Origin: Planctomicrobium sp051466335
Lineage (GTDB): Bacteria; Planctomycetota; Planctomycetia; Planctomycetales; Planctomycetaceae
NCBI RefSeq assembly: GCF_051466335.1
Contig: NZ_CP195793.1
Span: forward strand, 3,348,001 to 3,412,000
Length of the DNA: 64,000 bases
Direction of reading: 5' to 3'
Shown: positions 1 through 9,607 of the stretch, piece by piece
Numbering within the stretch: the first letter of the stretch is position 1
Layout: every line of letters begins with the position of its first letter
The notes under the pieces: model-generated
What the model saw: only the letters and a program-made list of their open reading frames with translations
What the model was told of the DNA's origin: nothing
The model's database searches: none
Position numbers and translations under genes: made by a program

Positions 1-2278
1 TGAGATCCGGTGCGTTCGTGTCAGGTTCGGAGAATGAGATGCGCTGATTGAGCGTCGCTGTCAATTCCTCACAGAGCAAACGGGTGAGGCTTTGTTGCTC
101 TCCCGGAAGGGCTGCGGTCACACTTCCCCAGAATTTTGCATCATGCCCGTTGAATGACATCCCTTCTTTCCAGGCGATTTCGAGGACAGTTGGCTCACTG
201 GCGGTTGTCGCTGCAGTAGTCGCGACAGTTGGTGTCACTCCGCCGGTCGTTTTCAGCCCTTGTGGGATTGGAATTGTCATCCCTCCAGACCCCGGAATGT
301 CGACTCGATTTTCTTCACGTGACAGCGTGATTTCTCCACCACTAAAGCTGGCGGTTCCGACGGAGACGCTGGCCCGATTGAGAACTTCTCCACTCGGAGC
401 AACTTCTCCGTAGATGGTGAGTACCTGCTGCACTCCTCCGGAATTTCTGGCCACCAAGCGGCTTCCTTTCACCTCCAGAAGTCCGTCCAGCGCCTGTGTG
501 CCGACCTCAAGCGACTTTCCCAGGTCATGCTGAATCTCGATATTGCCCACCCCGACCACTTCACGAAAATCGATGAGCGATTTGACGGAATCGTGGATCA
601 GATTGACGTTCAATGTCTCCGCCTTGACCACCCAGGGAGATTGCTCTTCATCCTCGCTGCTGCCGCTGTCTTCAGATCGGTTTCTGGCCTCTGAGGTGAC
701 GTTTTCAATCTTGCCCGGGCCGATCACGACATCAATCCGGTTCGATCGCTCGACATTTAGCATACTGGAATTCAGGCGGACATTTTTTGTTGCAATGACC
801 CTCTTGAGCGGCAGCGGAGAGGCGAGCACATCTCGATTCCCGCCCGGTTGGCCCGACAACTTCTGAATCTGATCGAGATCAATCCATGCTTCCAACCGAT
901 CGGTTGAAATTCCAAATTGCCCAGGAATGCCAAGCAACGCCTGATCATCGATCAATACATAATGGCTGTTCGCGTTCGGATCCTGTTCCACGCGCACACC
1001 GCTCTTCCAACGGACCACGACAGGCGGGGCATTTTCGTCATTTTGATAGACGTCCAACTTTCCTTCACCACGGCACTCCAACGCTTCCAGTTGATTGCCC
1101 GGGGAATGTTGAATCGCGATCTGTGGGCATTCAAACGTGGTTGTTCCCCGCTGAATTTCCACTTTATTCTGATCAATCATGATCGCCTGGCGCGTCTTGG
1201 CGTCATATGTCAGATCTTGCATGACAGCATGCATCTGATGCTCATCTGATGTGATATCGACCCGACCGGACTTCCCGTTTGGCTCACCCATCGCCTGCAA
1301 TCGATGAAAGACCAGTCCATCAAAAGCAGAACTGAATTTCTTCTCGTCCTCCGGCACCGGTTCTGCAGTCGACTCAAACTGAATGCGAAGGCGAGCGCAT
1401 TGAATGATGTCCTTCAGAACACCGCTCACACCTTTGCTATGATGCTCGACGACGACGCGATCATCGATCGTCGCTTCACGTTTGAGCACGTCGTACAGAA
1501 AAGAACCGTGACTCCGAACTTTGGCCAGTCTTGGCTCACCTTTCTGACGAAATGATGAATTCAAAACGACATTCCTACGGAGCAGGACCTGAGCCAATCC
1601 GCCGACTCGCGGCATATCTTTGCCAACTGTCGAGATGTCTGCGGGCTCGAAGGTTAACTGCAACTGGTCAGCGGTCCCCTCCATGCGACGCTCATCTTGA
1701 GGAGTTGGTCCATAACCAAAAGCAACAGCGTGGTCGCTGTACAACTGTCGGGATTCTTCTTCGAAGTTGAAATCTCGCCCTTCGATTCTCAGGCCATCGG
1801 GTCCATCGATATTGACCTTTCCTTCCAGCGAAGCCCAAACAATGCGGCCCGGCTTTGAACTCGAAAGAGCGATTGCTGAATCGAAAAATGAATTCTGGAA
1901 TTTTAGCTGCGCCCGCTCAGCAACGATTCGAAACGGCTTTTCACCGGGCCGTTTGGGATCTCGCCAGAAAATCGCGACGGGTGAAATCTGAATGGAATCT
2001 CCCGAGCTGGAATCCCGTTCAAGATCATTGAAGTAGAGATAGACGTGTTCCGACATTTGCCAGGTTTGGTCGGCCTCATGTGTCCATTGAGTTTCAGGAA
2101 AAACATCAATGGCGTGCTGGTCAAAAACAGCAGGTGCGTCGATCTGCGCGTTCAGCGGAGTCGACATCTGACTGGCGACGATTTTCACACTCGTTAGAGG
2201 CGTCAGCACTGTCGAATAAACCCGAAATGCACCCGCCAGCGTCGCCACAACAATCAACGTCACAAGAAATCGCTTCAT
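1..2278 (-). CDS. LptC/OstA-like LPS transport protein (partial, 3' end outside window)
   Basis: An open minus-strand frame runs from an ATG at 2278 to the left edge without a stop, so about 759 codons are visible and the C-terminus is missing. It begins MKRFLVTLIVVATLAGAF, a single membrane anchor or signal sequence, followed by a long soluble part rich in alternating beta-type stretches such as GRIVWASLEGKVNIDG, and no catalytic motif that I can see. This is the look of LptC/LptA (OstA-fold) proteins that carry LPS across the periplasm, but much longer than E. coli LptC (about 190 aa). It lies 97 bp downstream of kdsD on the same strand; in Proteobacteria kdsD sits beside kdsC-lptC-lptA-lptB, and that context is a main reason for the call. 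The reading frame is clear; the function is inferred. It could instead be a general AsmA/OstA-like envelope protein. Confidence 0.65.
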   Translation of the reverse strand, partial: MKRFLVTLIVVATLAGAFRVYSTVLTPLTSVKIVASQMSTPLNAQIDAPAVFDQHAIDVFPETQWTHEADQTWQMSEHVYLYFNDLERDSSSGDSIQISPVAIFWRDPKRPGEKPFRIVAERAQLKFQNSFFDSAIALSSSKPGRIVWASLEGKVNIDGPDGLRIEGRDFNFEEESRQLYSDHAVAFGYGPTPQDERRMEGTADQLQLTFEPADISTVGKDMPRVGGLAQVLLRRNVVLNSSFRQKGEPRLAKVRSHGSFLYDVLKREATIDDRVVVEHHSKGVSGVLKDIIQCARLRIQFESTAEPVPEDEKKFSSAFDGLVFHRLQAMGEPNGKSGRVDITSDEHQMHAVMQDLTYDAKTRQAIMIDQNKVEIQRGTTTFECPQIAIQHSPGNQLEALECRGEGKLDVYQNDENAPPVVVRWKSGVRVEQDPNANSHYVLIDDQALLGIPGQFGISTDRLEAWIDLDQIQKLSGQPGGNRDVLASPLPLKRVIATKNVRLNSSMLNVERSNRIDVVIGPGKIENVTSEARNRSEDSGSSEDEEQSPWVVKAETLNVNLIHDSVKSLIDFREVVGVGNIEIQHDLGKSLEVGTQALDGLLEVKGSRLVARNSGGVQQVLTIYGEVAPSGEVLNRASVSVGTASFSGGEITLSREENRVDIPGSGGMTIPIPQGLKTTGGVTPTVATTAATTASEPTVLEIAWKEGMSFNGHDAKFWGSVTAALPGEQQSLTRLLCEELTATLNQRISFSEPDTNAPDL

Positions 2279-2375
2279 AGTGCTTTTCGTTGAGTTGATG
2301 GTTGGAGAAAACACTGAAACAGTTTCGCGACTCAATTGAGAATCGACGATGCATTAAACAGAGAGATGCGTTTCA

Positions 2376-3401
2376 CTAACTGTTGGAATCCGAAGGCAAC
2401 CAGCCGATCACGTCTGTAATATCGATCATTCCAATCGGGTGGCGGGAATCATTAACCACTGGTAACTCGCTGATTTTACGCTGGGCGAGAAGTTCAATGA
2501 CGTCAGCCAGTACGGCCGTCGACCGTACGGTCAACGGGTTCGCTGTCATCAACTGAGCGATTGGCTGATCGAAGCCTTGATCGTTACGTGTTTCCAGCAG
2601 GCGGGCCAAATCGCTGTCAGTGAAAATTCCGGCCAGACTTCCATCTTCTTCGACCAGTAACACAGCCCCGGACCGTCGACCGGGTCTCGATGCGGAAGTG
2701 AACACATCTCGCACGCTCGCGTGAACAGATGCGACACGCAACTGCTCGAGTGGTCGCATGACATCCGTCACTGATTTCAGCTTCTGTCCTAAGCTCCCGC
2801 CGGGATGAAAGCGGGCAAATAGGTCTGGAGTGAAACCCCGAGCCTGACTGACAACGAGCGCCAACGCATCGCCAATGGCGAGCATTGCGGTCGTGCTGGT
2901 GCTCGGTGCCAACCCCCAGGGGCAGGCTTCCCGATGGCGACCGTATTCCACGACGATATCAGATCGGCTGGCGAGTGAGTTCTGGCTGCTGGCGGTAATG
3001 GCGATCACTTGCACGCCCATTGCACGAATGGTCGGGAGAAGAGCCAAAACTTCGTCTGTCTCACCGCTGTTCGACAAAGCGATGAAGACATCATTTTTAT
3101 GAATGCAGCCGAGATCACCGTGAACCCCTTCTGCGGGGTGCATGAAGTGAGCGCGAGTCCCGGTGGATGAAAGTGTGGCTGCGATCTTCTGACCGATCAG
3201 CCCCGCTTTGCCCATTCCGCAGACAATGACGCTGCCAGTCGTCTCGAGCAGGAGATCGACAGCAAGACAAAAACCGCTATCAAGCCGTTTCATCACATCG
3301 AGGAGAGCATCCGCTTCCTGCCGGATAATCTCACGGCCGGTGCGGAGTCGCTCGAATTGCGTGAACGGAATCAGTCGTTCAGCTGCGCCCAACGTTCGCA
3401 T
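2376..3401 (-). CDS. kdsD: D-arabinose 5-phosphate isomerase, KdsD/KpsF family
   Basis: A 341-residue protein, the normal KdsD length (about 325-340). It interconverts ribulose 5-phosphate and arabinose 5-phosphate, the first step to KDO for LPS, in the cytoplasm. An SIS domain occupies roughly residues 45-190, with GMGKAG at 62-67, SNSGET at 110-115 and PSTSTTA at 166-172, followed by the family signature FHPGGSLG at 198-205. Two CBS domains follow (about 212-270 and 275-335). It lies upstream of the LptC-like gene on the same strand, consistent with an LPS operon continuing off the left edge. The start at 3401 has an AGG too close to the ATG to be ideal, so a slightly internal start is possible. 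Family assignment is firm; the choice of KdsD over a sugar-specific paralogue (GutQ/KpsF) rests on context. Confidence 0.92.
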   Translation of the reverse strand: MRTLGAAERLIPFTQFERLRTGREIIRQEADALLDVMKRLDSGFCLAVDLLLETTGSVIVCGMGKAGLIGQKIAATLSSTGTRAHFMHPAEGVHGDLGCIHKNDVFIALSNSGETDEVLALLPTIRAMGVQVIAITASSQNSLASRSDIVVEYGRHREACPWGLAPSTSTTAMLAIGDALALVVSQARGFTPDLFARFHPGGSLGQKLKSVTDVMRPLEQLRVASVHASVRDVFTSASRPGRRSGAVLLVEEDGSLAGIFTDSDLARLLETRNDQGFDQPIAQLMTANPLTVRSTAVLADVIELLAQRKISELPVVNDSRHPIGMIDITDVIGWLPSDSNS

Positions 3402-3667
3402 CCTGCAAAAGTTGATGTTGAATCGGTCGCGGATCCGTCCACGATCAAGCGGGGAAGTGTAGTCCTAGACAAGAAATGTCGTCAACTGGAGTTAAGACTT
3501 CCACTCGCCCCAGACGTTCGCAAATCGACCAGCGATCGCACAATCTGCCAATCAAGGCCTGCAACTGGCAAACTGGACGATTTGCAGACTCTCCGTAGAC
3601 CGATTTCGCTTAATTGATTGCTCAACGTTGCGCGCAACTGAACCGGCATCCTGCACTCCAGATGCGG

Positions 3668-4684
3668 TTATTTTCTCATATCGAGAATGACTCGGAATCG
3701 AGCTTTGCCGCTCATCATCCGCTGGTAGGCGTCGTTGGCTTTCTCAAGTGGATACACCTCATTCATCGAAGAAACGCCAGTGCGATGACTGAAACTGAGC
3801 GTGTCCTCCGAATCGATTGCAGTCCCCGAGTACCACCCCTGAATCGTCCGATTCCCCGAGAGGAGCGTTAAAGGGCTGATCGGCACCGTCCCGGCAACAC
3901 CAATTACCAGAATTTTCCCGTAAATCGCCAGTGCACCCTGCAGCGTGGCCATTGCTTCCCCGTCGGTGACGGTGGCCAGGACAGCCTTTGCACCTCCGAG
4001 TTTTTGCAACTCACTGCAAACGTCTTGAGATGTCGAATCGAGGTAGAGATCTGCTCCAAGTTCTTTAGCAAGTGGAGCTTTCTCCTGCCCTCGCGCCACA
4101 GCGACCGTGTAAAAGCTGCTTTTCGCTGCGAACTGAATTCCTAAATGACCGAGACCGCCGATCCCGTGAACAACGACAATATCCCCGGGCCGTGCACCAC
4201 TATTTCTCAACGCATTGAAGGTTGTTAGGCCGGCACAAAGCAGCGGGGCAGATTGAATTGGATCCATTCCTTCTGGAAGTCGGGCGACAGCACTGGCAGG
4301 AGCGATCATGTACTCGCCATACCCTCCATCGAAGGTCAGGCCAGTAACTTGGCCAGTCTCGCATGCGAAGAGATTCCCCCGGCGGCAATTGTCGCACTCC
4401 CCACAGTTTCCACCGTGCCAGCCGACTCCGACAGACTGCCCCAGTTTCAGGCGATTGACACCAGATCCTACGGCATCAACGACACCAGTCACTTCGTGTC
4501 CGGGGACCCGGGGGTACTGAATCCCGGGAAATGCACCCGTCACAACAACAGAATCGCTGTGACAGACTCCGCAACAAGCAACCTTGATTCGAATTTCCCC
4601 CGGGCCGGGCTCTGGAATCGCTCTCTCGACAATTTCAAATGGTGCATTGGGCTGACTGATTTGAGCAACACGCATCATTGCCAT
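3668..4684 (-). CDS. Zinc-dependent alcohol dehydrogenase (MDR family)
   Basis: A 338-residue medium-chain dehydrogenase using NAD(P) and zinc. The catalytic zinc site is visible as CGVCHSD with GHE about 25 residues later, the structural zinc site as CGECDNCRRGNLFAC, and the Rossmann glycine motif as GIGGLGHLGIQFA. The C-terminus ends RFRVILDMRK, usual for this subfamily (AdhA/YahK/CAD-like). I place the start at 4684 because GGAG lies about 9 nt upstream; a longer frame to 4735 exists but has no support. The substrate cannot be read from the sequence; primary alcohols or aldehydes are typical. It stands alone, between kdsD (same strand) and gnd (divergent). Confidence 0.9.
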   Translation of the reverse strand: MAMMRVAQISQPNAPFEIVERAIPEPGPGEIRIKVACCGVCHSDSVVVTGAFPGIQYPRVPGHEVTGVVDAVGSGVNRLKLGQSVGVGWHGGNCGECDNCRRGNLFACETGQVTGLTFDGGYGEYMIAPASAVARLPEGMDPIQSAPLLCAGLTTFNALRNSGARPGDIVVVHGIGGLGHLGIQFAAKSSFYTVAVARGQEKAPLAKELGADLYLDSTSQDVCSELQKLGGAKAVLATVTDGEAMATLQGALAIYGKILVIGVAGTVPISPLTLLSGNRTIQGWYSGTAIDSEDTLSFSHRTGVSSMNEVYPLEKANDAYQRMMSGKARFRVILDMRK

Positions 4685-5013
4685 GAAATTCTCCGGGTTG
4701 AAGCAAATTAAAGACCTTGGCCTGAGACCACGCACCTACGGGTGATCCGCCCCAAAGGGACGAGATTGCTGACCTCAACAAGCCACGATCATATATTCTC
4801 ACCCGTAACTTCGCTAATTTCTTTCTTTTCTATCTGGAAATTCGCCTCAATGTAGTTAGAAACCAACACTAGCGGCGTGTGGCTCGATTCCAACACCAAT
4901 TGCCATTACGATTTGGCCAGAAGTCCTACGAGGCAAAGCTGCAGCGACTTCAGCAAGGCGTGACTTTGCCTTGTGATGCCAAACATTCACTGAAAACTGA
5001 AAACAGACCTCCT
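4685..5013. other. Divergent intergenic region between alcohol dehydrogenase and gnd
   Basis: 329 bp hold the 5' regions of two divergent genes. There is an AT-rich stretch around 4788-4860 where promoters would be expected, but no convincing -35/-10 pair, riboswitch or repeat. The gnd frame is open back to 4879, but that segment (MARFQHQL...) does not look like the 6PGDH N-terminus. Confidence 0.5.
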
Positions 5014-6480
5014 ATGCAAAACGACATTGGACTCATTGGCTTGGCCGTCATGGGCCAGAACCTTGTTCTTAACATGGCCAACCACGGCTACAGCGTCGCT
5101 GTCTACAACCGCACCACCTCGGTGATGGAAGAGTTTGTCGGCGGATTGAAAAACGAGCCAGAGGACAAAGTCTGGGCAGGAACAGCAGAACGGGTTCACG
5201 GGTTCGCAGAACTCAAGGATTTCGTTGCGTCCCTCAAGCGCCCACGCCGCATCATGATCATGGTGAAGGCAGGGAAGCCTGTTGACGCAGTGATCGATGA
5301 ACTCAAGCCTCTTCTCGAAGAGGGCGACATCATCATCGACGGCGGAAATAGCGATTTCCGCGACACCAACCGACGTGCCAAGGATCTGCCTGCCGCAGGT
5401 CTGATCTTCCTTGGAACCGGAGTTTCCGGTGGAGAAGAAGGGGCCCTGAAAGGCCCATCCATCATGCCCGGTGGAAACAAGGCTGGCTGGGAACACGTCA
5501 AACCGATCTTCCAGGCGATCTCTGCCAAAGTCGGTCCAAACAACGACATCCCATGCTGCGAATGGGTCGGGGAAGACGGTGCTGGTCATTATGTCAAGAT
5601 GGTGCACAACGGCATCGAGTACGGCGATATGCAGCTGATCTGCGAAGCCTACTTCATCTTGAAGAACGTTCTCGGTCTGACCAACGAAGAACTGTATCAG
5701 GTCTTCAAAGACTGGAACGAAAGCGAACTCGCCAGCTACCTCATCGAAATCACACGTGACATCTTCACCGTGAAAGATGAGAAGACAGGCACATTCCTCG
5801 TCGACCAGATTCTCGACACTGCTCAGCAGAAGGGGACTGGAAAGTGGATGAGCCAGCACGCGATGGACCTGGGTGTTCCAACGACGCTGATCACCGAAGC
5901 TGTCTACGCTCGATGCCTGTCAGCTCAGAAGGACGCTCGCGTTCGCGCAAGCAAAGTCCTGAGCGGTCCTGCTGAAGTCAAATTCACTGGAGACAAGAAG
6001 CAGTTCATCGATGACGTCAAATGGGCTCTGTACGCCAGCAAGCTCGTCAGCTACGCACAAGGTTACGTTCAGCTCAATGCAGCGGCTGAAGAGTTCGGCT
6101 GGAAGCTCAACAACGGTGACATCGCCCTGCTCTGGCGCGGTGGTTGCATCATTCGCTCTGTCTTCCTCGGAGACATCAAGAACGCATTCGATAAGAACCC
6201 AGCCCTCGAAAACCTGCTGCTGGATGATTTCTTCAAGAAAGCGATCGATCAGGCTCAGGGTTCATGGCGCCGCGTCGTTGCAACAGCTGTCACTCAAGGA
6301 ATTCCGGTCCCAGCGTTCACCGCTGCGATTTCCTACTACGACGGCTATCGTTGCGGACGCCTGCCAGCGAACCTGTTGCAAGCACAACGTGACTACTTCG
6401 GTGCTCACACCTACGAGCGAATTGACACCGAACGTGGCCAGATGTTCCACACCGACTGGATTCACGAGCGTAAGGTCTAA
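5014..6480 (+). CDS. gnd: 6-phosphogluconate dehydrogenase, decarboxylating
   Basis: A 488-residue protein, the full length of the long 6PGDH class (about 470-490). It oxidises and decarboxylates 6-phosphogluconate to ribulose 5-phosphate with NADP+ in the pentose phosphate pathway. The N-terminal Rossmann motif is GLAVMGQNLVLNMANHGY; GGNSDFRDTNRR and GTGVSGGEEGA follow; the catalytic region KMVHNGIEYGDMQLICE is intact. The C-terminal tail (YDGYRCGRLPANLLQAQRDYFGAHTYER) completes the dimer active site. The start at 5014 gives the standard N-terminus MQNDIGLIGLAVMG; an upstream in-frame extension to 4879 is not homologous-looking. An intrinsic terminator follows at 6523, so it is probably monocistronic. 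Confidence 0.97.
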   Translation: MQNDIGLIGLAVMGQNLVLNMANHGYSVAVYNRTTSVMEEFVGGLKNEPEDKVWAGTAERVHGFAELKDFVASLKRPRRIMIMVKAGKPVDAVIDELKPLLEEGDIIIDGGNSDFRDTNRRAKDLPAAGLIFLGTGVSGGEEGALKGPSIMPGGNKAGWEHVKPIFQAISAKVGPNNDIPCCEWVGEDGAGHYVKMVHNGIEYGDMQLICEAYFILKNVLGLTNEELYQVFKDWNESELASYLIEITRDIFTVKDEKTGTFLVDQILDTAQQKGTGKWMSQHAMDLGVPTTLITEAVYARCLSAQKDARVRASKVLSGPAEVKFTGDKKQFIDDVKWALYASKLVSYAQGYVQLNAAAEEFGWKLNNGDIALLWRGGCIIRSVFLGDIKNAFDKNPALENLLLDDFFKKAIDQAQGSWRRVVATAVTQGIPVPAFTAAISYYDGYRCGRLPANLLQAQRDYFGAHTYERIDTERGQMFHTDWIHERKV

Positions 6481-6522
6481 TCACTTAGCTCTGATTTCCA
6501 TCCGATGATGGCTCAGAATTCG

Positions 6523-6556
6523 AAAGGGACGTTCTTTACGAACGTCCCTTTTCTTT
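6523..6556 (+). terminator. Intrinsic terminator after gnd
   Basis: A 12-bp stem (aaagggacgttc / gaacgtcccttt) with a 5-nt loop, then a T-rich run, 43 bp past the gnd stop. Confidence 0.85.
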
Positions 6557-6728
6557 TGCACTTTGAGAGAATCGATTGTGAGCATTGCCGACGAATTCCC
6601 CCGCACTCACATCAAGAACCATCAATGCAAGTATCGCTCGACGCGGGTGTTCATTAGAATCCTGCGTGGCATCTCACCGCCCGTCCGCTGATGCAGATCC
6701 CCTCCCCTTGAGCCGAAGTCCCTCGCAA

Positions 6729-8291
6729 ATGTCTCAAAGACGTTCAGCCTGCCCGAGTGCCAATTTGACTCAATTCGCCGCGATCGTCTTCGCTATCTCT
6801 CTGGGGTTCTTCACCGTCGAGACCGCAAGAGCCGAGCGACCAAACATCGTTTACATTCTCGCTGACGACCTCGGAACCGGGGATGTCCAGAGCTTCTATC
6901 CTAAAGGTCGCATTGCCACCCCTCATCTCGATGCGCTTGCTGCCAGCGGAATGAAATTCACCGATGCTCATTCCGGGTCTGCTGTGTGTACGCCGACTCG
7001 GTACGGAATTTTGACAGGGCGTTACGCTTGGCGAACCCGCTTGAAAAGCGGCGTTCTCTACGGGTATTCGCCTCCGTTGATTGCAGCCGACCGATTAACA
7101 GTCCCGTCTTTTCTTTCAGAACATGGATATCACACAGCCTGTATCGGCAAATGGCACCTTGTGCTCGATTGGGCCAAGAAGGACGATCAGAAGGAGCCCA
7201 AGGAAGAGGGTGCAAATGTGGATTACACGCAACCCTTGCAGAACGGGCCGATTCATCGAGGGTTCCATTACTTCTATGGCATCAGCGCTTCCCTGGACAT
7301 GCCCCCTTACATCTATCTTGAAAACGATCGAGTTGTCGCTGTCCCGACCACCGAGAAGAAGTGGTTACGAGCAGGCCCTGCATCCGAAGACTTTGAAGCA
7401 GTCGACATTCTTCCAAAGCTCGGAAAGAAGGCGACGCAATATATTGCAGAACGTGCGGAAGATGCCAAATCCGGCAATCCGTTCTTTCTGTATCTCCCAC
7501 TCACGTCTCCACACACACCCATCGTGACCACTGCAGAATGGGATCAAAAAAGCGGTTTGAACTCCTATGCAGACTTCGTAATGCAGACCGACGCCCTCGT
7601 GGGTGACGTCGTAGCGGCGCTCCAGCAACACCAGTTGTCTGAGAACACTCTGATTATTTTCACCAGCGATAACGGGTGCTCCCCTGCAGCCAATATCAAG
7701 GAGCTGGAAGAACTCGGGCATCGTCCAAGTGCTGGGTTTCGCGGACATAAAGCAGATCTCTATGACGGGGGCCACCGTGTCCCGTTCATCGTGAGCTGGC
7801 CGAATCATGTCTCCCCCGGATCGACATCCGCACAGACCGTCTGTTTGACTGACCTGTTTGCGACAGTGGCTGACATCGTCGAAGGGTCGCTCCCGGCCAA
7901 TGCTGCTGAAGACAGCGTTAGTATGTTGCCCGCTTTCCTACGGAAAGATACTCAACCGCTCCGCGAGGCGATTGTCCATCACTCCATTAACGGCTCATTC
8001 AGCATTCGACAGGGGGACTGGAAATTACTCCTCGCTCCCGGATCGGGGGGCTGGAGCGAACCTCGTCCAGAGAAAGTGCTGCCGGAGTCGGCGCCGCAAA
8101 CTCAGCTTTACGACCTCGAAACCGATCCAGCGGAAAAGGTGAACCTCGCCGAAGCACATCCAGAAATCGTTGATCAGCTCACTCAGCTGCTGCAGCGATA
8201 CGTGGACGATGGAAGAAGCACTCCCGGAGTTCCTCAATCCAATACAGGAAAGGTCGACATCTTCAAGGGGCAAAAAAGAGAGGCGAAATGA
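6729..8291 (+). CDS. Secreted arylsulfatase (sulfatase family S1)
   Basis: A 520-residue sulfatase. The N-terminus has a hydrophobic signal peptide (FAAIVFAISLGFF) with a likely cut after ETARA. The mature protein opens with RPNIVYILADDLGTGDV, which holds the paired Asp metal ligands (about residues 46-47). CTPTR at residue 87 is the C-x-P-x-R signature whose Cys is converted to formylglycine; Thr in place of the common Ser is tolerated. FTSDNGC carries another metal-binding pair. It hydrolyses sulfate esters; planctomycetes have many paralogues for sulfated polysaccharides. Substrate is unknown. I chose 6729 because it gives a clean signal peptide; the longer frame from 6585 does not. The gnd terminator separates it from upstream transcription. 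Confidence 0.9.
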   Translation: MSQRRSACPSANLTQFAAIVFAISLGFFTVETARAERPNIVYILADDLGTGDVQSFYPKGRIATPHLDALAASGMKFTDAHSGSAVCTPTRYGILTGRYAWRTRLKSGVLYGYSPPLIAADRLTVPSFLSEHGYHTACIGKWHLVLDWAKKDDQKEPKEEGANVDYTQPLQNGPIHRGFHYFYGISASLDMPPYIYLENDRVVAVPTTEKKWLRAGPASEDFEAVDILPKLGKKATQYIAERAEDAKSGNPFFLYLPLTSPHTPIVTTAEWDQKSGLNSYADFVMQTDALVGDVVAALQQHQLSENTLIIFTSDNGCSPAANIKELEELGHRPSAGFRGHKADLYDGGHRVPFIVSWPNHVSPGSTSAQTVCLTDLFATVADIVEGSLPANAAEDSVSMLPAFLRKDTQPLREAIVHHSINGSFSIRQGDWKLLLAPGSGGWSEPRPEKVLPESAPQTQLYDLETDPAEKVNLAEAHPEIVDQLTQLLQRYVDDGRSTPGVPQSNTGKVDIFKGQKREAK

Positions 8292-8327
8292 GTCAATTTG
8301 TGTCTCGAACTTCTTCATGACACACAC

Positions 8328-8813
8328 TCAGTTCGAGCGTATGCCCTGGACGTCGTCGAGTTCAATCTTGATCTCAACACCCTCTTCGAACTCGCTTTGA
8401 CCTAGAATTTTACTGGTCACCAACTGTAACAATCTGCGGTCGAATCTGACGACTCCTTCGCAATCTTCGACCTGAACGCGGATTTCCGCGGGGTGAGTCA
8501 TCACAGACTTCTTCAAAAGCGTCCGGTTGTTGTACGCCATGACCGGGACATTCAAAGCGAACGTTCCATTCTCCTGAAGCGTCCCTTCAGCCGCCGACTC
8601 GATGCGCACGTCCTGAATACGGACTCTCATCGATTGCGGGAGGCACCCTGAGGGGACATTTTGAACAGTGCCGCGAATCGCGATCTCGCTGTTCTGCACA
8701 GATCGAAAGTCGGTCATCAGCCAGGTTGAGGTGACCACGAGAAGAACAATCACCCCGATCGAGCCAATCAGCACCAGATTCTCAAATCGGCCTTTCATCA
8801 ACTTGTCATCCAT
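8328..8813 (-). CDS. Hypothetical membrane-anchored protein
   Basis: About 161 residues from the ATG at 8813. After a short charged N-terminus (MDDKLMKGRFEN) comes one membrane helix (LVLIGSIGVIVLLVVTSTWLM), then an exported soluble domain with beta-rich character (IAIRGTVQNVP, MRVRIQDVRIES, IRVQVEDCEGVVRFDRRLL). I do not recognise the family; the pattern would suit a carboxypeptidase-regulatory or Ig-like envelope domain, but this is a guess. It is convergent with the sulfatase (36 bp between stops). A longer frame reaches 8894 but adds a basic, unlikely N-terminus. Confidence 0.6.
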   Translation of the reverse strand: MDDKLMKGRFENLVLIGSIGVIVLLVVTSTWLMTDFRSVQNSEIAIRGTVQNVPSGCLPQSMRVRIQDVRIESAAEGTLQENGTFALNVPVMAYNNRTLLKKSVMTHPAEIRVQVEDCEGVVRFDRRLLQLVTSKILGQSEFEEGVEIKIELDDVQGIRSN

Positions 8814-9161
8814 TTTTTGACTGATTTCGAAACAAGTGCTTCTGCGAGAGCGTAAGTCACGCCAATCTAGGAAAGTGCGGCACCTCGTGAGCAATTATAA
8901 CGGAGTCTGGTTGAAATGATCACGCATCAGAGAGACTGCCGCATCTGATCAATTGCCACCGCAGCCAATACAATCGTTAAGAAGCAATTTCGACGAATAG
9001 CTCACGCGAGATCTGCAGGAAAATCGCGAGGCAACAGATTCGCATCTTCCCGTACGTTAAAAACAAGTCACATATTGAGGGGGGAGTGCGATCAATCGAT
9101 GGATCGTCCGGAGATTGTGGCCCGACATGCTTGCAAAGTATCCCCTCAAGAGGCTCGTTGA
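8814..9161. other. Divergent intergenic region, no gene seen
   Basis: 348 bp between the membrane-anchored protein (minus) and the lipoprotein (plus). It should contain both promoters. I see no conserved RNA, repeat or credible ORF. Confidence 0.45.
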
Positions 9162-9533
9162 ATGCAATTGAATCGCCGAAAAATGATGGCATTGGCAATT
9201 GGATCTCTGGCAACGTCGTTGACAGGCTGCAAAATCAACACGACGACCATCATCATTGAAAACCTGACAGGGACAACTCTTTCGCTGCGTGCCAGCGCGA
9301 CGATTGATGGAAAAACCTACGTCTTTGAAAAATTGAATATTCCAAGCGGAAGAACCGCCAGCTCCAAGTTCATTGTGAACAGCAATCTGGGCGAAAACAT
9401 TTACTTCAATATCACTGCTGTCACTCAGGGTGGTGTCGTTCTTCCAGGACCGTTTCAGGATCTGCCTGTGATCATCGGCCAGACCAACCAGTTTTCATTC
9501 TGGGAAGACACTCTCAAAGGCAAAGCAGGCTGA
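9162..9533 (+). CDS. Small putative lipoprotein
   Basis: 123 residues. The N-terminus MQLNRRKMMALAIGSLATSLTGC has a basic n-region, a hydrophobic core and a lipobox LTGC, so Cys23 is the likely lipidated residue; the NRR could even be read as a Tat-type twin arginine. The remainder is a small beta-rich domain (ENLTGTTLSLRASATIDGK, YFNITAVTQGG). No family recognised. A GAGG lies about 9 nt before the ATG. Probably an envelope protein of unknown role, monocistronic. Confidence 0.6.
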   Translation: MQLNRRKMMALAIGSLATSLTGCKINTTTIIIENLTGTTLSLRASATIDGKTYVFEKLNIPSGRTASSKFIVNSNLGENIYFNITAVTQGGVVLPGPFQDLPVIIGQTNQFSFWEDTLKGKAG

Positions 9534-9607
9534 AACTTTTCTGATTCGTCTATGACGTTCGAGAGAAGTTCAAGGTCAGTACTCAACAGGGCCTCTGCTC
9601 CGACGAT

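Noticed and set aside
4987..5859. 290-codon minus-strand ORF
   Set aside because: Antisense to gnd.
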